A stretch of DNA of 64,000 nucleotides from Rhinopithecus roxellana (lineage: Eukaryota > Chordata > Mammalia > Primates > Cercopithecidae). This document shows positions 42,849 to 54,009 of the stretch, one piece after another. The notes beneath the pieces were generated by a model, which saw only the letters and a program-made list of their open reading frames with translations, ran no database searches and was not told the origin of the DNA. How positions within the stretch are numbered: the stretch's first letter is position 1; each line of letters opens with the position of its first letter. The stretch is from NCBI RefSeq assembly GCF_007565055.1, contig NC_044561.1, positions 26,382,114-26,446,113 of the forward strand. Reading direction: 5' to 3'. Made by a program: the position numbers and the translations under genes.

Positions 42849-43282
42849 TGGGCTGGGTGCCAGTCTGTGGCCTGCCCACTGGGGGTGGAGGAGACTCACT
42901 TGGGCTGGATTCTGGGTGCTGGGTGTCAGCCTGTGGCCTGCCCCACTGGGGGTGGAGGAGCCTCACTTGGGCTGGGTGCGGGGTGCTGGGTGTCAGCCTG
43001 TGGCCTGCCCACTGGGGGTGGAGGAGACTCACTTGGGCTGGATTCTGGGTGCTGGGTGTCAGCCTGTGGCCTGCCCCACTGGGGGTGGAGGAGCCTCACT
43101 TGGGCTGGGTGCGGGGTGCTGGGTACCAGCCTGTGGCCTGCCCCACTGCGGGTGGAGGAGCCTCACTTGGGCTGGGGACTGGGTGCTGGGTGCCAGCCTG
43201 TGGCCTGCCCCACTGCGGGTGGAGGAGCCTCACCTGGGCTGGGTGCAGGGTGCTGGGTGCCAGCCTGTGGCCTGCCCCACTG
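42849..43282 (+). repeat. 66-67-bp minisatellite, about 6.5 units, partly dimeric
   Basis: The word CACTTGGG (CACCTGGG in the last unit) recurs at 42897, 42964, 43030, 43097, 43164 and 43231. The unit contains GGTGCTGGGTGYCAGCC, TGTGGCCTGCCC and GGTGGAGGAG. Units one and three (GAGGAGACTC, GGATTCTGGG) and units two and four (GAGCCTCACT, GGTGCGGGG) pair, giving a 133-bp higher-order unit on the left. Units five and six differ. All three plus frames are open (42801-43334, 42832-43560, 42857-43483), so none is credible. Confidence 0.95.
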
Positions 43283-43969
43283 GTCTTCCTGCTTGCGGGT
43301 CTGTCCTGTGCCTCCAGGGACTTCATGGAAGTGAAGGAAAAGGCTGTGGGCAGAGAACATGTTGGGGGCCGCCTGGCAGAAATCAGCGTCCTGCCCAACT
43401 GGAATGGGCTAGGACTGGGACCCCTGCCCACAAAGGAGGACTGTCCTACTCTGGGCCAGTGGTGGGTAGCGGGGATGCTCTGAAGTTGCTGGCCTCACAT
43501 GAGGGCAGGACTGAGACTGCCTCTGATTGTCCTAAAGGAGAAACCAATGATCATTTTTAGGAAGGATGAAGATTTCACCCAGGGCGGGAGCCAAGAGCAT
43601 GGCCCACAGCTCTTGGCCTTAGAGAAAATCCTCCTCTCCCAAGATGGGGAGGGGACTGGGAAGCCCTCAGTTCTGTGTGGGCCTCTGCAAGTGTTCACTG
43701 GTTTAGAAAGGAAACAGTGGGGATGATTCGTATCTGATCATTACTGAATGCATTCTTGAGTAGAAAGCAGGAATCTACAATCTCCTGAGCAAATTCCATC
43801 AGAATTCTGAATCTTTTACTTGCAAATCTATATACACTTTTTATAAACTGGTGTCTGGCAGGAAGAAGGAGGCCCCTAATATTTAGCTAAATATCCTCTT
43901 GGAAGGCTGTGCTGTGCTGGGCTGTTTCTCCCAGACAGATTCCTCCAGGTGGCTGAGAGCTCATCTGTG
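43283..43969. other. Unique sequence, nothing assigned
   Basis: No supported gene. Frames entering from the minisatellite end here without a recognisable domain. Confidence 0.35.
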
Positions 43970-44440
43970 AAAGCTGCAGTGAACATCCTTGCGTGAACAT
44001 CTCTGCCTGCATCTCTGAGCTACTCCGAGGATGGTTTTTGGAAGCGTGATGATGGCATTAAAGAGTGTAAATTCTTAACTCGCATCTCTTCGATTACCAC
44101 ATTCCTTTTGAGAGGCAATTCAAGTTTCTATTTCCACCAGCAAGGAAAAATATAGCCATTTCACTTCACTCTTCCCAACATCACATATTATCTTGCTAAA
44201 TTGCCAATTTGAAAGGTGAAAAAAGTTTCATATTGCTCCTATTTGCATTTTAAAATCCCTGTGAGGCTGAGTGTTTTTCACATGTTTAGAATGTCTGTGA
44301 CTTACCCATTCATACCACTTGTCTCCTGGTGGTGGGTAAATGCTCCTGAAACATGGAGGATATTAAGGCTTTGCCATAGTTGTTGCTAATGTTTTTCTTA
44401 ATATGCCCTTTGTCTTTTAATGACAGAAGAAAGACAAAAA
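43970..44440 (-). mobile_element. Old LINE-1 3' fragment, antisense
   Basis: AGTGAACATCCTTGCGTGAACATC, TTTCTATTTCCACCAGCAAGG, TTGCCAATTTGAAAGGTGAAAAAAG and TTTGCATTTTAAAATCCCTGTGAGGCTGAGTG follow the order of the antisense ORF2 3' part of old L1M elements. It is strongly decayed. Confidence 0.65.
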
Positions 44441-45199
44441 TATTACTTTGTGACAATAAATATTAATAAGTTAAACTCTCCTGTTCTGTGACAAAGACCA
44501 GCAGATTAGGGTAAACGTTAGGCCCATTTCTAAGAAGAATACATAAAACAAAATGGTAATTTAATGATAATTTCGATTAAGAAAGAGTTCCCATGTATGG
44601 ACCACAATTTACCGTGTGAAGCAAGGTACATTTCTTCAAAGCCTGTTTGATTGGACTTGTCTCTTGGAAGCTCTCCTGAGACCTCTTAGTTTGTGTCCAT
44701 GGCACCTTTTCTTTCAGCCGGCTTGCAGGGTTTCAAATTCCTGGAAAACTGTGTGTGTGTGCTGTTCACCACTGAATCACTCAGTCAGTAACTGTTCACA
44801 GATGGACCCTAAATTCATTCGCTCATTTAATTCCATCTTATGTATAGCTATTATTGCCCCCATCTTATAAGTAAAGAAACAAGCTTGGAGAGTGAAGAGA
44901 CGTTCCTCCAACCACGAGTCTCTGAAGTGGCTCAGCCAGAATGGAAGCCCTGGTTTGAGGGACCAGAAAATGCATCCACCACACAACAGCTGGAGGTTCA
45001 GGAGGAAACTCCAGGAGAAGCTTGTGGAGAAAAGCAAAGGAAAAGAAAGAAAGACTTGAAATAGCCTTTTACAGCAAAGGCCAAATGCAAAGCAACCATC
45101 ATTTAATGAAAGAAGAGAAACATTGTTTTTTGGAAAGAAAGGATATTGTTCAACAAGGCTGTATCAGTCTCGAATATTTTGTGCTAAATGCCAACATCT
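44441..45199. other. AT-rich sequence with an antisense MIR relic
   Basis: About 44822-44965 (TTGCCCCCATCTTATAAGTAAAGAAACAAGC ... CTCAGCCAGAATGGAAGCCC) is an antisense MIR relic. The rest is unassigned. The 99-bp-scale frames at 44616-45064 are not supported. Confidence 0.45.
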
Positions 45200-45535
45200 A
45201 AATATACTAAAAATACTTTTAGAAATGTAGATATAAGTGGGCAGAAATCCGTTTATAGGAGATTATGTGTCTCCCAGGCTTTGATCAAATAGACAATGTA
45301 TACATTAAGGACCTAATGAATTTGAATAGTTTAACTAAAAATGTTACACTAGAGCATCTCTATCAAATATTGTATTGCATGAATTATTATTTTATCCTTT
45401 CAAGCCGCTGTGAAACATATGCAAAATAGAGATTATATGTTAGGCCACAAAAATAACAGTCATTCTAATGCATTAAACCAGAAATTAATTTTAAAAATAC
45501 ACAGAACAAATCACTTGTAAAGTTAAAAACAAAGC
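45200..45535 (+). mobile_element. Old LINE-1 (L1M), sense, segment 1 of the split element
   Basis: ATTAAGGACCTAATGAATTTG, TTTTATCCTTTCAAGCCGC and AGAGATTATATGTTAGGCCACAAAA match the sense ORF2 endonuclease-to-reverse-transcriptase linker region of LINE-1. It is the leftmost recognisable part of the element continued at 46380, 48613, 51128 and 53007. The frame is destroyed by many stops. Confidence 0.65.
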
Positions 45536-45551
45536 AAAACAAAACAACAAC

Positions 45552-45860
45552 CAGTCTTGGTGGTTCACACCTGTAATCCCAGCACTTTGGGAGGCCAAGG
45601 CGGGTGGATCACCTGAGGTCGGGAGTTCGAGACCAGCCTGGCCAAGATGGTGAAACCCCATCTCTATCAAAAATAAAAAATAATTTTAAAAAATTAGCCG
45701 TGAGTGGTGGTGGGTGCCTGTAGTCCTAGCTACTCGGGAGACTGAGGCAGGAGAATCACTTGAACCCGGGAGGTGGAGGTTGCAGTGAGCCAAGATCGCA
45801 CCATTGCACTCCAGCCTGGGCAACAAGAGTGAAACACCATCCAAAACAAAAACAAAAACC
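45552..45860 (+). mobile_element. Alu S, sense, inside the old LINE-1
   Basis: Sense Alu with an A-rich insertion in the linker (AAAAATAAAAAATAATTTTAAAAAATTAG) and an impure tail (CCAAAACAAAAACAAAAACC). Confidence 0.9.
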
Positions 45861-46379
45861 ACTTCCCTAAAGGGACTGTTGAATCAAAAGATTCATCCAA
45901 ACAACCACCGCAGACTAATTCGGCTTCTGAGAAGCACTGCTGAGCCACCAGCATGATGCCAGTGTGGAAGGCACCTAAGACATTTGTGAAATGAAGGAAG
46001 ACCGAAGCACCCACTTGACTTGCCTTCACCTTTGCAAAACCCCTCGCTCTGTAACAGGGCCTTTGTATACATTTCTACCATCTCACAGCACAAACAAGAC
46101 GTTCCTGACTATGACCCTGTCTACTTGGAATAATTTCCTTCCTCCCTGCTTTTACATGTTGGGGTGACAAGTGAGTCCTTACCTACAAGACTTGTCATTC
46201 TTCCTTACGAGAAAACCTGAACAATCTAAAATCAACAGCTTTTCACGACTCATCAGAAAATGGAGTTCACAGGGCAAAATCTGGAGAGATGGAGTCATCA
46301 GAGAGACACAGCTCAGATGTGCTCACCTGAGCTTTCTTTCCAGAAAAATACAGACCGCTATTTGTCACAAATATGTATC
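45861..46379. other. Unassigned sequence between LINE-1 pieces
   Basis: No clear LINE-1 match and no gene. It is either another repeat that inserted in the old LINE-1 or a strongly decayed part of it. The 99-codon minus frame (45730-46029) begins in the Alu. Confidence 0.3.
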
Positions 46380-46506
46380 TAAATAGTTTATCATTAGCAA
46401 ACCAAATCCAGTAATATGTAAGAAAACATAAAGCCTCATGACCAAGTAGAATTTGTTTCAGGAATGCAAGACTAGTTAACACTCATAAATCAAATGAGGG
46501 AACTCT
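46380..46506 (+). mobile_element. Old LINE-1 (L1M), sense, segment 2
   Basis: ACCAAATCCAGTAATATG, CCTCATGACCAAGTAGAATTTG and CAGGAATGCAAGACTAGTTAAC match sense LINE-1 ORF2 reverse-transcriptase sequence. The next part of ORF2 (TTAATATTAACAGACAGATC) resumes at about 48613 beyond the inserted LINE-1. Confidence 0.72.
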
Positions 46507-48612
46507 ATTTATTTATTTATTCATTTATTTATTTATTTTAACTTTTATTTTAAGTTCAGGGGTACACGTGCAGGTTTGTTACACAGGTAAACTTGTGTCA
46601 TGGGGCTTTGTTGTACAGATTATTTTATCACCCAGGTACTAAGCCTAATATCCATCAGTTATTTTTCCTGATCCTTTCTCTCCTCCCACCCTCCATCCTC
46701 CTATAGTCCCCAGGGTCTGTTGTTCCCCTCTTTGTGTCCATGAGTTCTCATCATTGAGCTCTCACTTATAAGTGAGAACACGTGGTATTTGATCTTTCCG
46801 TTCCTGCATTAGTTTGCTAAGAATAATGACCTCCAGTTGCATCCATGTCCCTGCAAATAAAATGATCTCATTCTTTTTTATGGCTGCATAGTATTCCATG
46901 GTGAATATATATCACATTTTATTTAACCCATCTATCACTGATGAGCATTTAGGTTGATTCCATGTATTTGCTATTGTGAATAGTGCTGCAATGAATATAT
47001 TCGTGCATGTGTCTTTATAATAGAATGATTTATATTCCTTTGGGTATATATCCAGTCATGAGATTGTTGGGTTGAATGGTATTTCCATCTTTAGGACTCT
47101 GAGGAATTGCCACACTGTCTTTCACAATGGGTGAACTAATTTAAATTCCCATGACCACTGTAAAAGCATTCCTTTTTCTTCACAACCTCACCAGTGTATG
47201 TTGTTTTATGACTTTTTATTACTAGCCATTATGACTGGTGTGAGATGCTATCTCATTGTGGTTTTGATTTGCATTTCTCTAATGATAGGTGATTTGAGCT
47301 TTTTTTCATATGATTACTGGTTGCATATATTAATATGTCTTCTTTTGAATAGTGTCTGTTCATGTTCTTTGTTCACTTTTTAATGGGGTTTTTTGTCTTT
47401 TTCTTCTTGTAAATTTGTTTAAGTCCCTTATAGATGTTGGATAGTGGAACTTTCTCAGATGCACAGTTTGCAACATTTTTATCCCATTCTGTAGGTTGTC
47501 TGTTTAATGGTGGTTTATTTTGCTGTGCAGAAGCTCTGTTATTTAATTAGATTCCATTTGTCAATTTTTGCTTTTGTTGTGATTGTTATTAGTATCTTCA
47601 TCATGAAATCTTTGTCCATGCCTGTATCCTAAATGGTATTGCCTAGGTTGTCTTCCAAGGCTTTTATAGTTTGGGGTTTTACATTTTAGTCTTTAATCCA
47701 TCATGGGTTAATTTTTATATGGTGTAAGGAAGGGGTCCATTTTTAATTTTCTGCGTATGGCTCACCAGTTACCCCAGCAGCATTTATTGAATAGGAAATC
47801 CTTTCCCCATTGCTTGTTTTTGTCAGGTTTGTTGAAGATCAGATAGTTGTAGGTGTGTGGTCTTATTTCTGGGTTCTCTATTCTGTTCCATTGGTCTATG
47901 TGTCTGTTTTTGTACCAGTACCATGCTGTTTTGGTTATAGTAGCCTTGTAGTATAGTTTGAAGTTGGGTAGTCTGATGCCTCCAGTTTTATTCTTTTTGC
48001 TTAGGATGGCCTTGCCTATTCAGCCTCTTTCTTGGTTCTATATGAATTTTAAAATAGTTTTTTCTAGTTCTGTGAAGAATATCAATGGTAGTTTAATAGG
48101 AATAGCATTGAATCTATAAATTGCTTTGGGCAGTATGGCCATTTTAATGATAGTGGTTCTTCCAATCCATGAGCTTGGAATGATTTTTCATTTGTTTGTG
48201 TCATCTGTGATTTAATTGAGCAGTGGTTTGTAGTTCTTGTAGAGGTCTTTCATTTCCTTAGTTAGCTGTATTTTATTCTTTTGTGGCAATTATGAATGGG
48301 AGTATGCTCTTGGCTTGACTGTTGTTGGCGTATAGGAGTGCTGGTGGTTTTTGAACATTGAATTTGTATCCTGAGGCTTTGCTGAAGTTGTTTATCAGCT
48401 TAAGAAGCTTTTGGGCTGAGACTACGAGGTTTTCTAGATATAGGATCATGTCATCTGCAAACAGAGACAATTTGACTTCCTCTCTTTCTATTTGAATACA
48501 CTTTATTTCTCTTGCCTGTGTGCCGTGGCCAGGACTTTCAGTACTATGTTGAACAGGAGTGGTGAGAGAGGGCACCCTTGTCTTCTGCCAATTTTTAAAG
48601 GGAATGCTTAAT
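46507..48612 (-). mobile_element. Younger primate LINE-1 (L1PB/L1PA-type), antisense, 5'-truncated
   Basis: The element is read on the minus strand. Its 3' end is a (TAAA)n tail (46507-46535), then the 3' UTR (GGGGTACACGTGCAGGTTTG, CACTTATAAGTGAGAACACG), then ORF2 up to the reverse transcriptase, where it is truncated at about 48610. A short GGAACT(C/T)T duplication at 46499-46506 and 48613-48620 marks insertion into the older sense LINE-1. About 2.1 kb of a 6-kb element is present, with numerous stops. It is not autonomous. Confidence 0.92.
48273..48610 (-). pseudogene. LINE-1 ORF2 reverse-transcriptase fragment, broken
   Basis: The minus-strand frame contains the FADD reverse-transcriptase active-site motif in the context SLFADDMILYLEN, followed by the usual NNFSKASGYKFN helix region. 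ORF2p of LINE-1 is the endonuclease and reverse transcriptase that copies LINE-1 and Alu RNA. Here only the palm region survives. Its upstream half is missing by 5' truncation, and the frame stops at 48273, so no working enzyme can be made. The 140-codon frame begins in the flanking older LINE-1. Confidence 0.9.
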
Positions 48613-50837
48613 GGAACTTTTAATATTAACAGACAGATCAAATAAAACCATATGATCTTATCAACATACCAAAACAGCATTGAGAAATTAAACATTTATT
48701 TATAATAAATCTCTTATCCAACTAGGAATACAAGGGAGCTTCCTATACCTATTAAAGGAAGCTTATCAGAACCTCACAACTAACATCACATTCCAGAATG
48801 AGAGATTGAGCTCTCTCCCTCTAAGACTGGGAACAAGGCCGGATGTCCCCTCTCATCACTCCTACTCCACATCACACTTGAAGTCCTAGTCCTCCCATAA
48901 AGCAAGTACATAAAATAAAATATATTCATATTATAAGGAAGAACGATATCTGCTTTTACTATTAGTTGATGTTATATCTATGGAGAAAACTTCAAAGAAT
49001 CTGTAGAAAAAAATTATTTGAATCAGTAAGTGAGTATAGCAAAACAAAGTCAATCTACAAAAGTCAATTGCTTCGTTACATATTAGTACTGAGCATTTCG
49101 AATCAGAAACATTTAAAAAATAATTTATAATGACACCAATAAAAATAAGTACTTAGGTATAAATCTAACAAAATATGTCCAGGATCTGTATGTGGAAAAG
49201 CATCAAACAGCAATGAAAGAAATTGAAGAAGAACTAAATCGAGGCATGTTCTGTTTGTGAATCAGAATAGTCAGTAACATCACGATATCAGTACTCTTCA
49301 AATTGATCTATAGATTCAACACAATTCCAGTCAAAGTCCTAGCAATATATTTTCTAGAAATTAACAAATTTGATTCCAAAATGTACCTAGAAATGCAAAG
49401 GACATAAAATAGTGAAAATCATATTGAAGAAAAAAAAAGTTGGCAGAATCACATTACCCAATTTCAAGAATTATTATAAAGCTACAGAAATAAAGCAGAT
49501 TTGAAAAATAATAGATCAGTGGACAGAATACAGAGTCCATGCATAGACCCATACAAATATAGTCAACTGATTTTTGACAAAGGCATTGAAGGCAATTTAA
49601 TGGGGAAAAAAAGAACCCAGGTACAAATTTCACATCTTACACAAAATTTGTCTCAAATAGATAATAAACAAAAGCGTAAAATGCAAATTACAAAATTTTT
49701 AGAAGAAAACATAGGTGAAAATATATTTGACCTTAACTTTGCTGATATATTTTTAGATAAAACACCAAAAGCATCATTTATGAAAAAAAAATTGTTAAGT
49801 TGGATCATTAAAATTAAATACTTTTGCTCTGTAAAAGAATGAAAAGAGAAATTACTAAAGAGAAGAAAACATTTGCAAATCATATATCTGATAAATAGAT
49901 TGTATCTAAATTATACAAGTAACTTGTAAAACTCAACAATGAGAAAATACAAATTGTAAAATGCCAACTAAGTTTCCAATTTAAAAAATGGGCAAAAGTC
50001 CTGAACAGCTATCTCATTAAAGAACATATACAGATGGCAAATAATCATATAAAAAGATGCTTACAAACATTTTTTATTACATAATTAAAAATTAAAGCAA
50101 TGGTAAGATACCACACACACCTACTAGAATGGCTAAAATCCAAAACACTGATAATACCAAATATTGGTGAGGATGTGGAGAAACAGAAACACTCATGTTT
50201 TGTTGGCAGAAATGCAAAATGATCCAGTCACTTTAAAAGACAAGTTGGCTATTTCTTACAAAGTTAAATATGGTCTTAACATAACGATCTAGCAATCATC
50301 CTCTTAGATATTACCTAACTGATTTCAAGACATATGTTCAGATGCAAAAAAACAAAAAACAAAAAACTTCACATTAATGTTTATAGCAACTTTCTCCGTA
50401 ATTGTCAAAAGCTGAGAGCAACCAAGATACCCTTTGGTAGGCGAATAGATAACAAATCCTGTTACATTGTACAATGAAATAGTATTCAGCAATAAAAATA
50501 AATGAGCCATCAAGCCACAAAAAACACACGAAAGAAACTTAAATGTATATTGCTCAGTCGAAGAAGTCAGTTTGAAGTGGTAACAGACTATGTGATTTCA
50601 GTTATATGACTAATGGAAAAGACACAACCAGACAGATGGTGAAGAGATCAGGAGTTGTCAGAGGTTCTGTGGAGGAAGTACTGAAGAGGTGAAGTATTGT
50701 ACATCTTTAGGATGGTGAACTGTTCTGCATGATATTGCAATAGCAAATACATGCCACCATGCTTTTATCAAAATCTACATGTCTTTACAGAACAAGAAAT
50801 GAATATTAATGAATAAGAATTATTATTATTATTATTA
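48613..50837 (+). mobile_element. Old LINE-1 (L1M), sense, segment 3 (ORF2 3' half and 3' UTR)
   Basis: It resumes ORF2 at TTAATATTAACAGACAGATC. AACCATATGATCTTATCAAC, CCAACTAGGAATACAAGGG, AGGATGTCCCCTCTCATCAC-like text, ATCAACTGATTTTTGACAAAGG-like text (49565) and GTGAGGATGTGGAGAAACAG (50167) follow in consensus order. The 113-codon frame at 49501-49842 is a remnant of the ORF2 C-terminal part. The remainder is full of stops. Confidence 0.85.
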
Positions 50838-51127
50838 TTTTTTGAGAGAGAGAGAGTCTCACTCTGTCACCCAGACTGCAGTGCAGTAGTGCAATCTTGG
50901 CTCACTGCAAGCTCCACCTCCTGGTGCAAGTGCTTCTCATGTCTCAGCCTCCCAAGTATCTGGGATCATAGGCATGCACCACCACGCATGGCTAATTTTT
51001 GTGTTTTAGTAGAGATGGGGTTTCACCATGTCGGCCAGGCTGGTCTCAAACTCCTGACCTCCAATTATCCACCAACCTTGGCCTCCCAAAGTGCTGGAAT
51101 TACAGGCATGAGCCACTGTGCCCAGCC
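50838..51127 (-). mobile_element. Alu S/J, antisense, inside the old LINE-1 3' UTR
   Basis: Antisense Alu with an (ATT)n/T tail, a GAGAGAGAGAGAG variant at the 3' end of the body, and a complete left arm ending GTGCCCAGCC. Confidence 0.92.
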
Positions 51128-52612
51128 TATTTTTAAAAATAACTTTAAGTGTGAAGGGGTGTGAGGATGGAATGAACACAGCAACAAGAATTCAACTGTA
51201 TTACCAATGTGCGAAAGAAGCTTACTGAAAGAAGGAGCTGTCTTAAGCAAATGGAAATGGATAGAGAAGGAGCCACTTAAGTAACTTTGGAAGTGGATAG
51301 AGAAAGAGCTACGTAAGTAACTTTGGAAGTGGATAGAGTCTGTAGACTAAGGGTAAAAGACACTGTACATAAGTGCTGCACTCTGACTGACAGAGTTACT
51401 TCCCACAAGGGTATGGGTTAGCAATTCTAATACCACTCTACAGGTGCACGAAAACTGAGAAACCAAGTAAACAGTGGCAGAAAAGGAGTGCTAAGGTTTA
51501 TAGTGTTGGAGTGGAGATGTACAGAGAAGCAGGGAGAAGAGGCTCTAACGATCCACATGGCGATGGATGAGAGTTGGTGGCGTCAGTAAGAACCCACATT
51601 TAGCTCAGTATAGACACAGATGGTTACATAGAGAATATTTATGGACTCATGCACATACTCGGGTCGGAACACACATGCGCATTCCTTTGCTCCTCAGATG
51701 AGAAGGCCTTGAAGCAATGGTACCCTCATGGCAATGACTGCACCTGATTCCTGAAATTTGGTTTCTCATGCCTTTCTCTAATAACCAGAACCAAGAGAAA
51801 TGTCTGACTCCAAGACTGGGGCAGGAAATATACAAGATAAGCCAGGAGCAGTTTGTAGTGTCATGAAGTAAGGAAGTGGTCATAGCAAACCAACAAGGAT
51901 GGGACTATGTTAAAGAGAAACAAGAACCAACTGAAGGAGCTCCCAGTGGCCAAAGCCAGAGCAACCAGAACAACAGAAGAAACCAAGGAGTATTCTATGA
52001 TGTCCAAGCGTAAAACAAATATCCATGAGTCTATACAGGCAGAAATACATGATTAAACAAATACATACACAGGCAAACTAATAAATAAGTAAGGTGAAAG
52101 AGACCAATCTCTCATGCAGAATGATTCCACATCATTTATGTAGAAACTCCACTCTCAAAAAGATGTAGAGAAAGCTCCCCAATCCAAGTGTGGGCTTCCC
52201 ATAGGGACTTCCTGCCAAAGAGTTCGCGGTGGGCAGGAGGGAAAAGGAATAGTTGCATAGTGGAGACACCTGACAGACACTCTTCTCGCCAGATGATCTT
52301 CCAGCTCCTCACCAATGATGATAGCGCCTCCTGATGTCAATATGCTGGATCTGAGGTAACAAGAGGAATGTCATCTCTGTGATCCTCCTCTCCAAACCCA
52401 TCACCCCTGTCAAACCATGAGAAAAACATCAGACAAACCCCAGTGGAAGACATTCTATAAACACCTGATCAGTACGTCTCCCAACTGGCAAGTTTGTCAA
52501 AAAATAAAGAAAATCTGAGAAACTGTCAGAGACAAGATGTGCCCAAGGAGATGTGATGAGTACATGTAATGAGGTACTATGGATGGTGTCCTGGAATAGA
52601 AAATGAACATTA

Positions 52613-52655
<43 letters not shown>

Positions 52656-52697
52656 AAATCTGAATATAGTAGGAACTTTAGTTAATCATATGGTATC
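51128..52697 (+). mobile_element. Old LINE-1 (L1M), sense, 3' UTR segment 4
   Basis: The right half (52380-52697) is clear L1M 3' UTR: GACATTCTATAAACACCTGATCAGTACG, AATCTGAGAAACTGTCAGAG and TTTAGTTAATCATATGG. The left half (51128-52380) is less certain but shows no other origin. A local duplication of AAGTAACTTTGGAAGTGGATAGAG lies at 51279-51340. Confidence 0.65.
52616..52653 (+). repeat. Poly-A run of 38 inside L1M 3' UTR
   Basis: Lies where the L1M consensus has a short TAGGTAAAAACTAAGGAAATC stretch. The run is a local expansion of that A-stretch, not a retroposon tail, because LINE-1 3' UTR sequence continues in register on both sides. Confidence 0.88.
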
Positions 52698-53006
52698 GGC
52701 TGGGAGAGGTGGCTCACCTGTAATCCCAGCACTTTGGGAGGCCGAGGGGGACGGATCACCTGAGGTCAGGAATTCGATACCAGCCTGGCCAACATGGTGA
52801 AACCTCATCTCTACTAAAAATACAAAAAATTAGCCAGGTGTGGTGGCATACACCTGTAATCCCAGCTACGCAGGAGGCTGAGGCAGGAGAATCACTTGAA
52901 CTCAGTGGGCAGAGGTTGCAGTGAGCCAAGATCATACCACTGCACTCCAGCCCGGGTGACAGAGTGAGACTCCGTCTCAAAACAAAACAAAACAAACAAC
53001 AACAAA
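52698..53006 (+). mobile_element. Alu S, sense, inside the old LINE-1 3' UTR
   Basis: Sense Alu with CAAAACAAAACAAAC tail. A weak target-site duplication (CATATGGTATC at 52687-52697, CATTGTATC at 53010-53018) flanks it. Confidence 0.92.
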
Positions 53007-53213
53007 AAAACATTGTATCACGATTGGGTCATTGAATTAATATTGGCTCATCATTGGTTAGTAATTATCACATGAGTTCTTGTGACAACTACATCATGTG
53101 ACTATAAGATTAATAACAGAGGAAACTGTGTGGGATATATGGAAATGCTCTGTAATGATCTTTGCAACATGTTTGTAAATTGGAAATTAAAAAAATAAAA
53201 AGTGTATTAAAAT
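53007..53213 (+). mobile_element. Old LINE-1 (L1M), sense, 3' terminus
   Basis: GGAAACTGTGTGGGATATATGG, CTCTGTAATGATCTTTGCAAC and AAATTAAAAAAATAAAAAGTG are the familiar end of L1M 3' UTRs. This closes an element whose recognisable parts spread over 8 kb because of nested insertions. Confidence 0.8.
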
Positions 53214-53529
53214 GGTTTTGTAAAGGGTTGGCATATTTTAACAGCAACAATTTTTAACTGATAAAAACCTTTTGTTACATCATTTAAAAATTATTATATA
53301 GGCAAAAAGTATTGAGTGACAATTTTGAAAAGGGAACATTAATTCCACACTCATAAGTCTACCGTGTGGCAAATCTTTTTCGCTGGTTTTCATTCCCAGG
53401 CTTTTGGCCTGACCTGGTCACCTGGATGCAGATTTTTCAGAGTTGGATATTTTACTGTTCTTGTTCACCTACTAATTTCCTTACTGCTTGTTTTTTAAAT
53501 AAAATTATAAAATGTAACAACAGAGTTGT
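53214..53529. other. AT-rich unique sequence
   Basis: No gene or named repeat recognised. Confidence 0.3.
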
Positions 53530-53700
53530 GTTCCCCTGAGAAATTATTTTCTATTATACACAGTGCAATAGTGAACATCACCGTGGGTATAATTTTTCTC
53601 TTCCGTTGAATGATTTCTTAGGATGCCATCTCAAAATTCCTTGTTTGGGGTCAAATGACAGGGATCCTTTCATGCCTCTTAAAATTGATAAATAAGATCA
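53530..53700 (-). mobile_element. Old LINE-1 fragment, antisense (weak)
   Basis: GCAATAGTGAACATCACCGTG and the following GGGTCAAATGACAGGG resemble the antisense ORF2 end of old LINE-1 (AGTGAACATCCTTG, GGGTCAAAGGG). It is very decayed. Confidence 0.4.
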
Positions 53701-54009
53701 ACAATGTGAAATTCCTTCATGACAAGAGCAAAATTAAACACAGAGGAAATTGCAGCACGATATTTGGCTGAGTTGGTGATTGATTAGCTCATCGAATGAC
53801 AGAGATGAGAAGTAACTCTTGTCCAGTGCTTTTTCTGGGCCAGGCGCTTGGCATTTGCGATTATGCTGTGAATAGCTCGTGTGATGTTGATGTTTAGTAG
53901 CATATTCCAAGTGTGGGAAGGTAATATAACAACAGGCATCCAGGTCTGCTAGGGACACGTTCCTATTTCTTTCAAAGCATTTTTAAAAATAAAAAATAAA
54001 TTACAATTT
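53701..54009. other. Unassigned AT-rich stretch
   Basis: Nothing recognised beyond an AT-rich end (TTTTTAAAAATAAAAAATAAATTAC). Confidence 0.3.

Noticed and set aside
42801..43560. Overlapping plus ORFs up to 242 codons with GWVLGAGCQPVACP-type repeats
   Set aside because: Produced by the 66-67-bp minisatellite in all three phases. There is no start context, domain or flanking exon evidence.
48273..48695. Functional reverse transcriptase gene
   Set aside because: It is a truncated LINE-1 ORF2 fragment. The FADD motif is present, but most of ORF2 is missing and the upstream codons come from a different, older LINE-1.
49501..49842. 113-codon plus ORF as a gene
   Set aside because: Lies within the old sense LINE-1 in the position of the ORF2 C-terminus. 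Surrounding stops show it is a relic.
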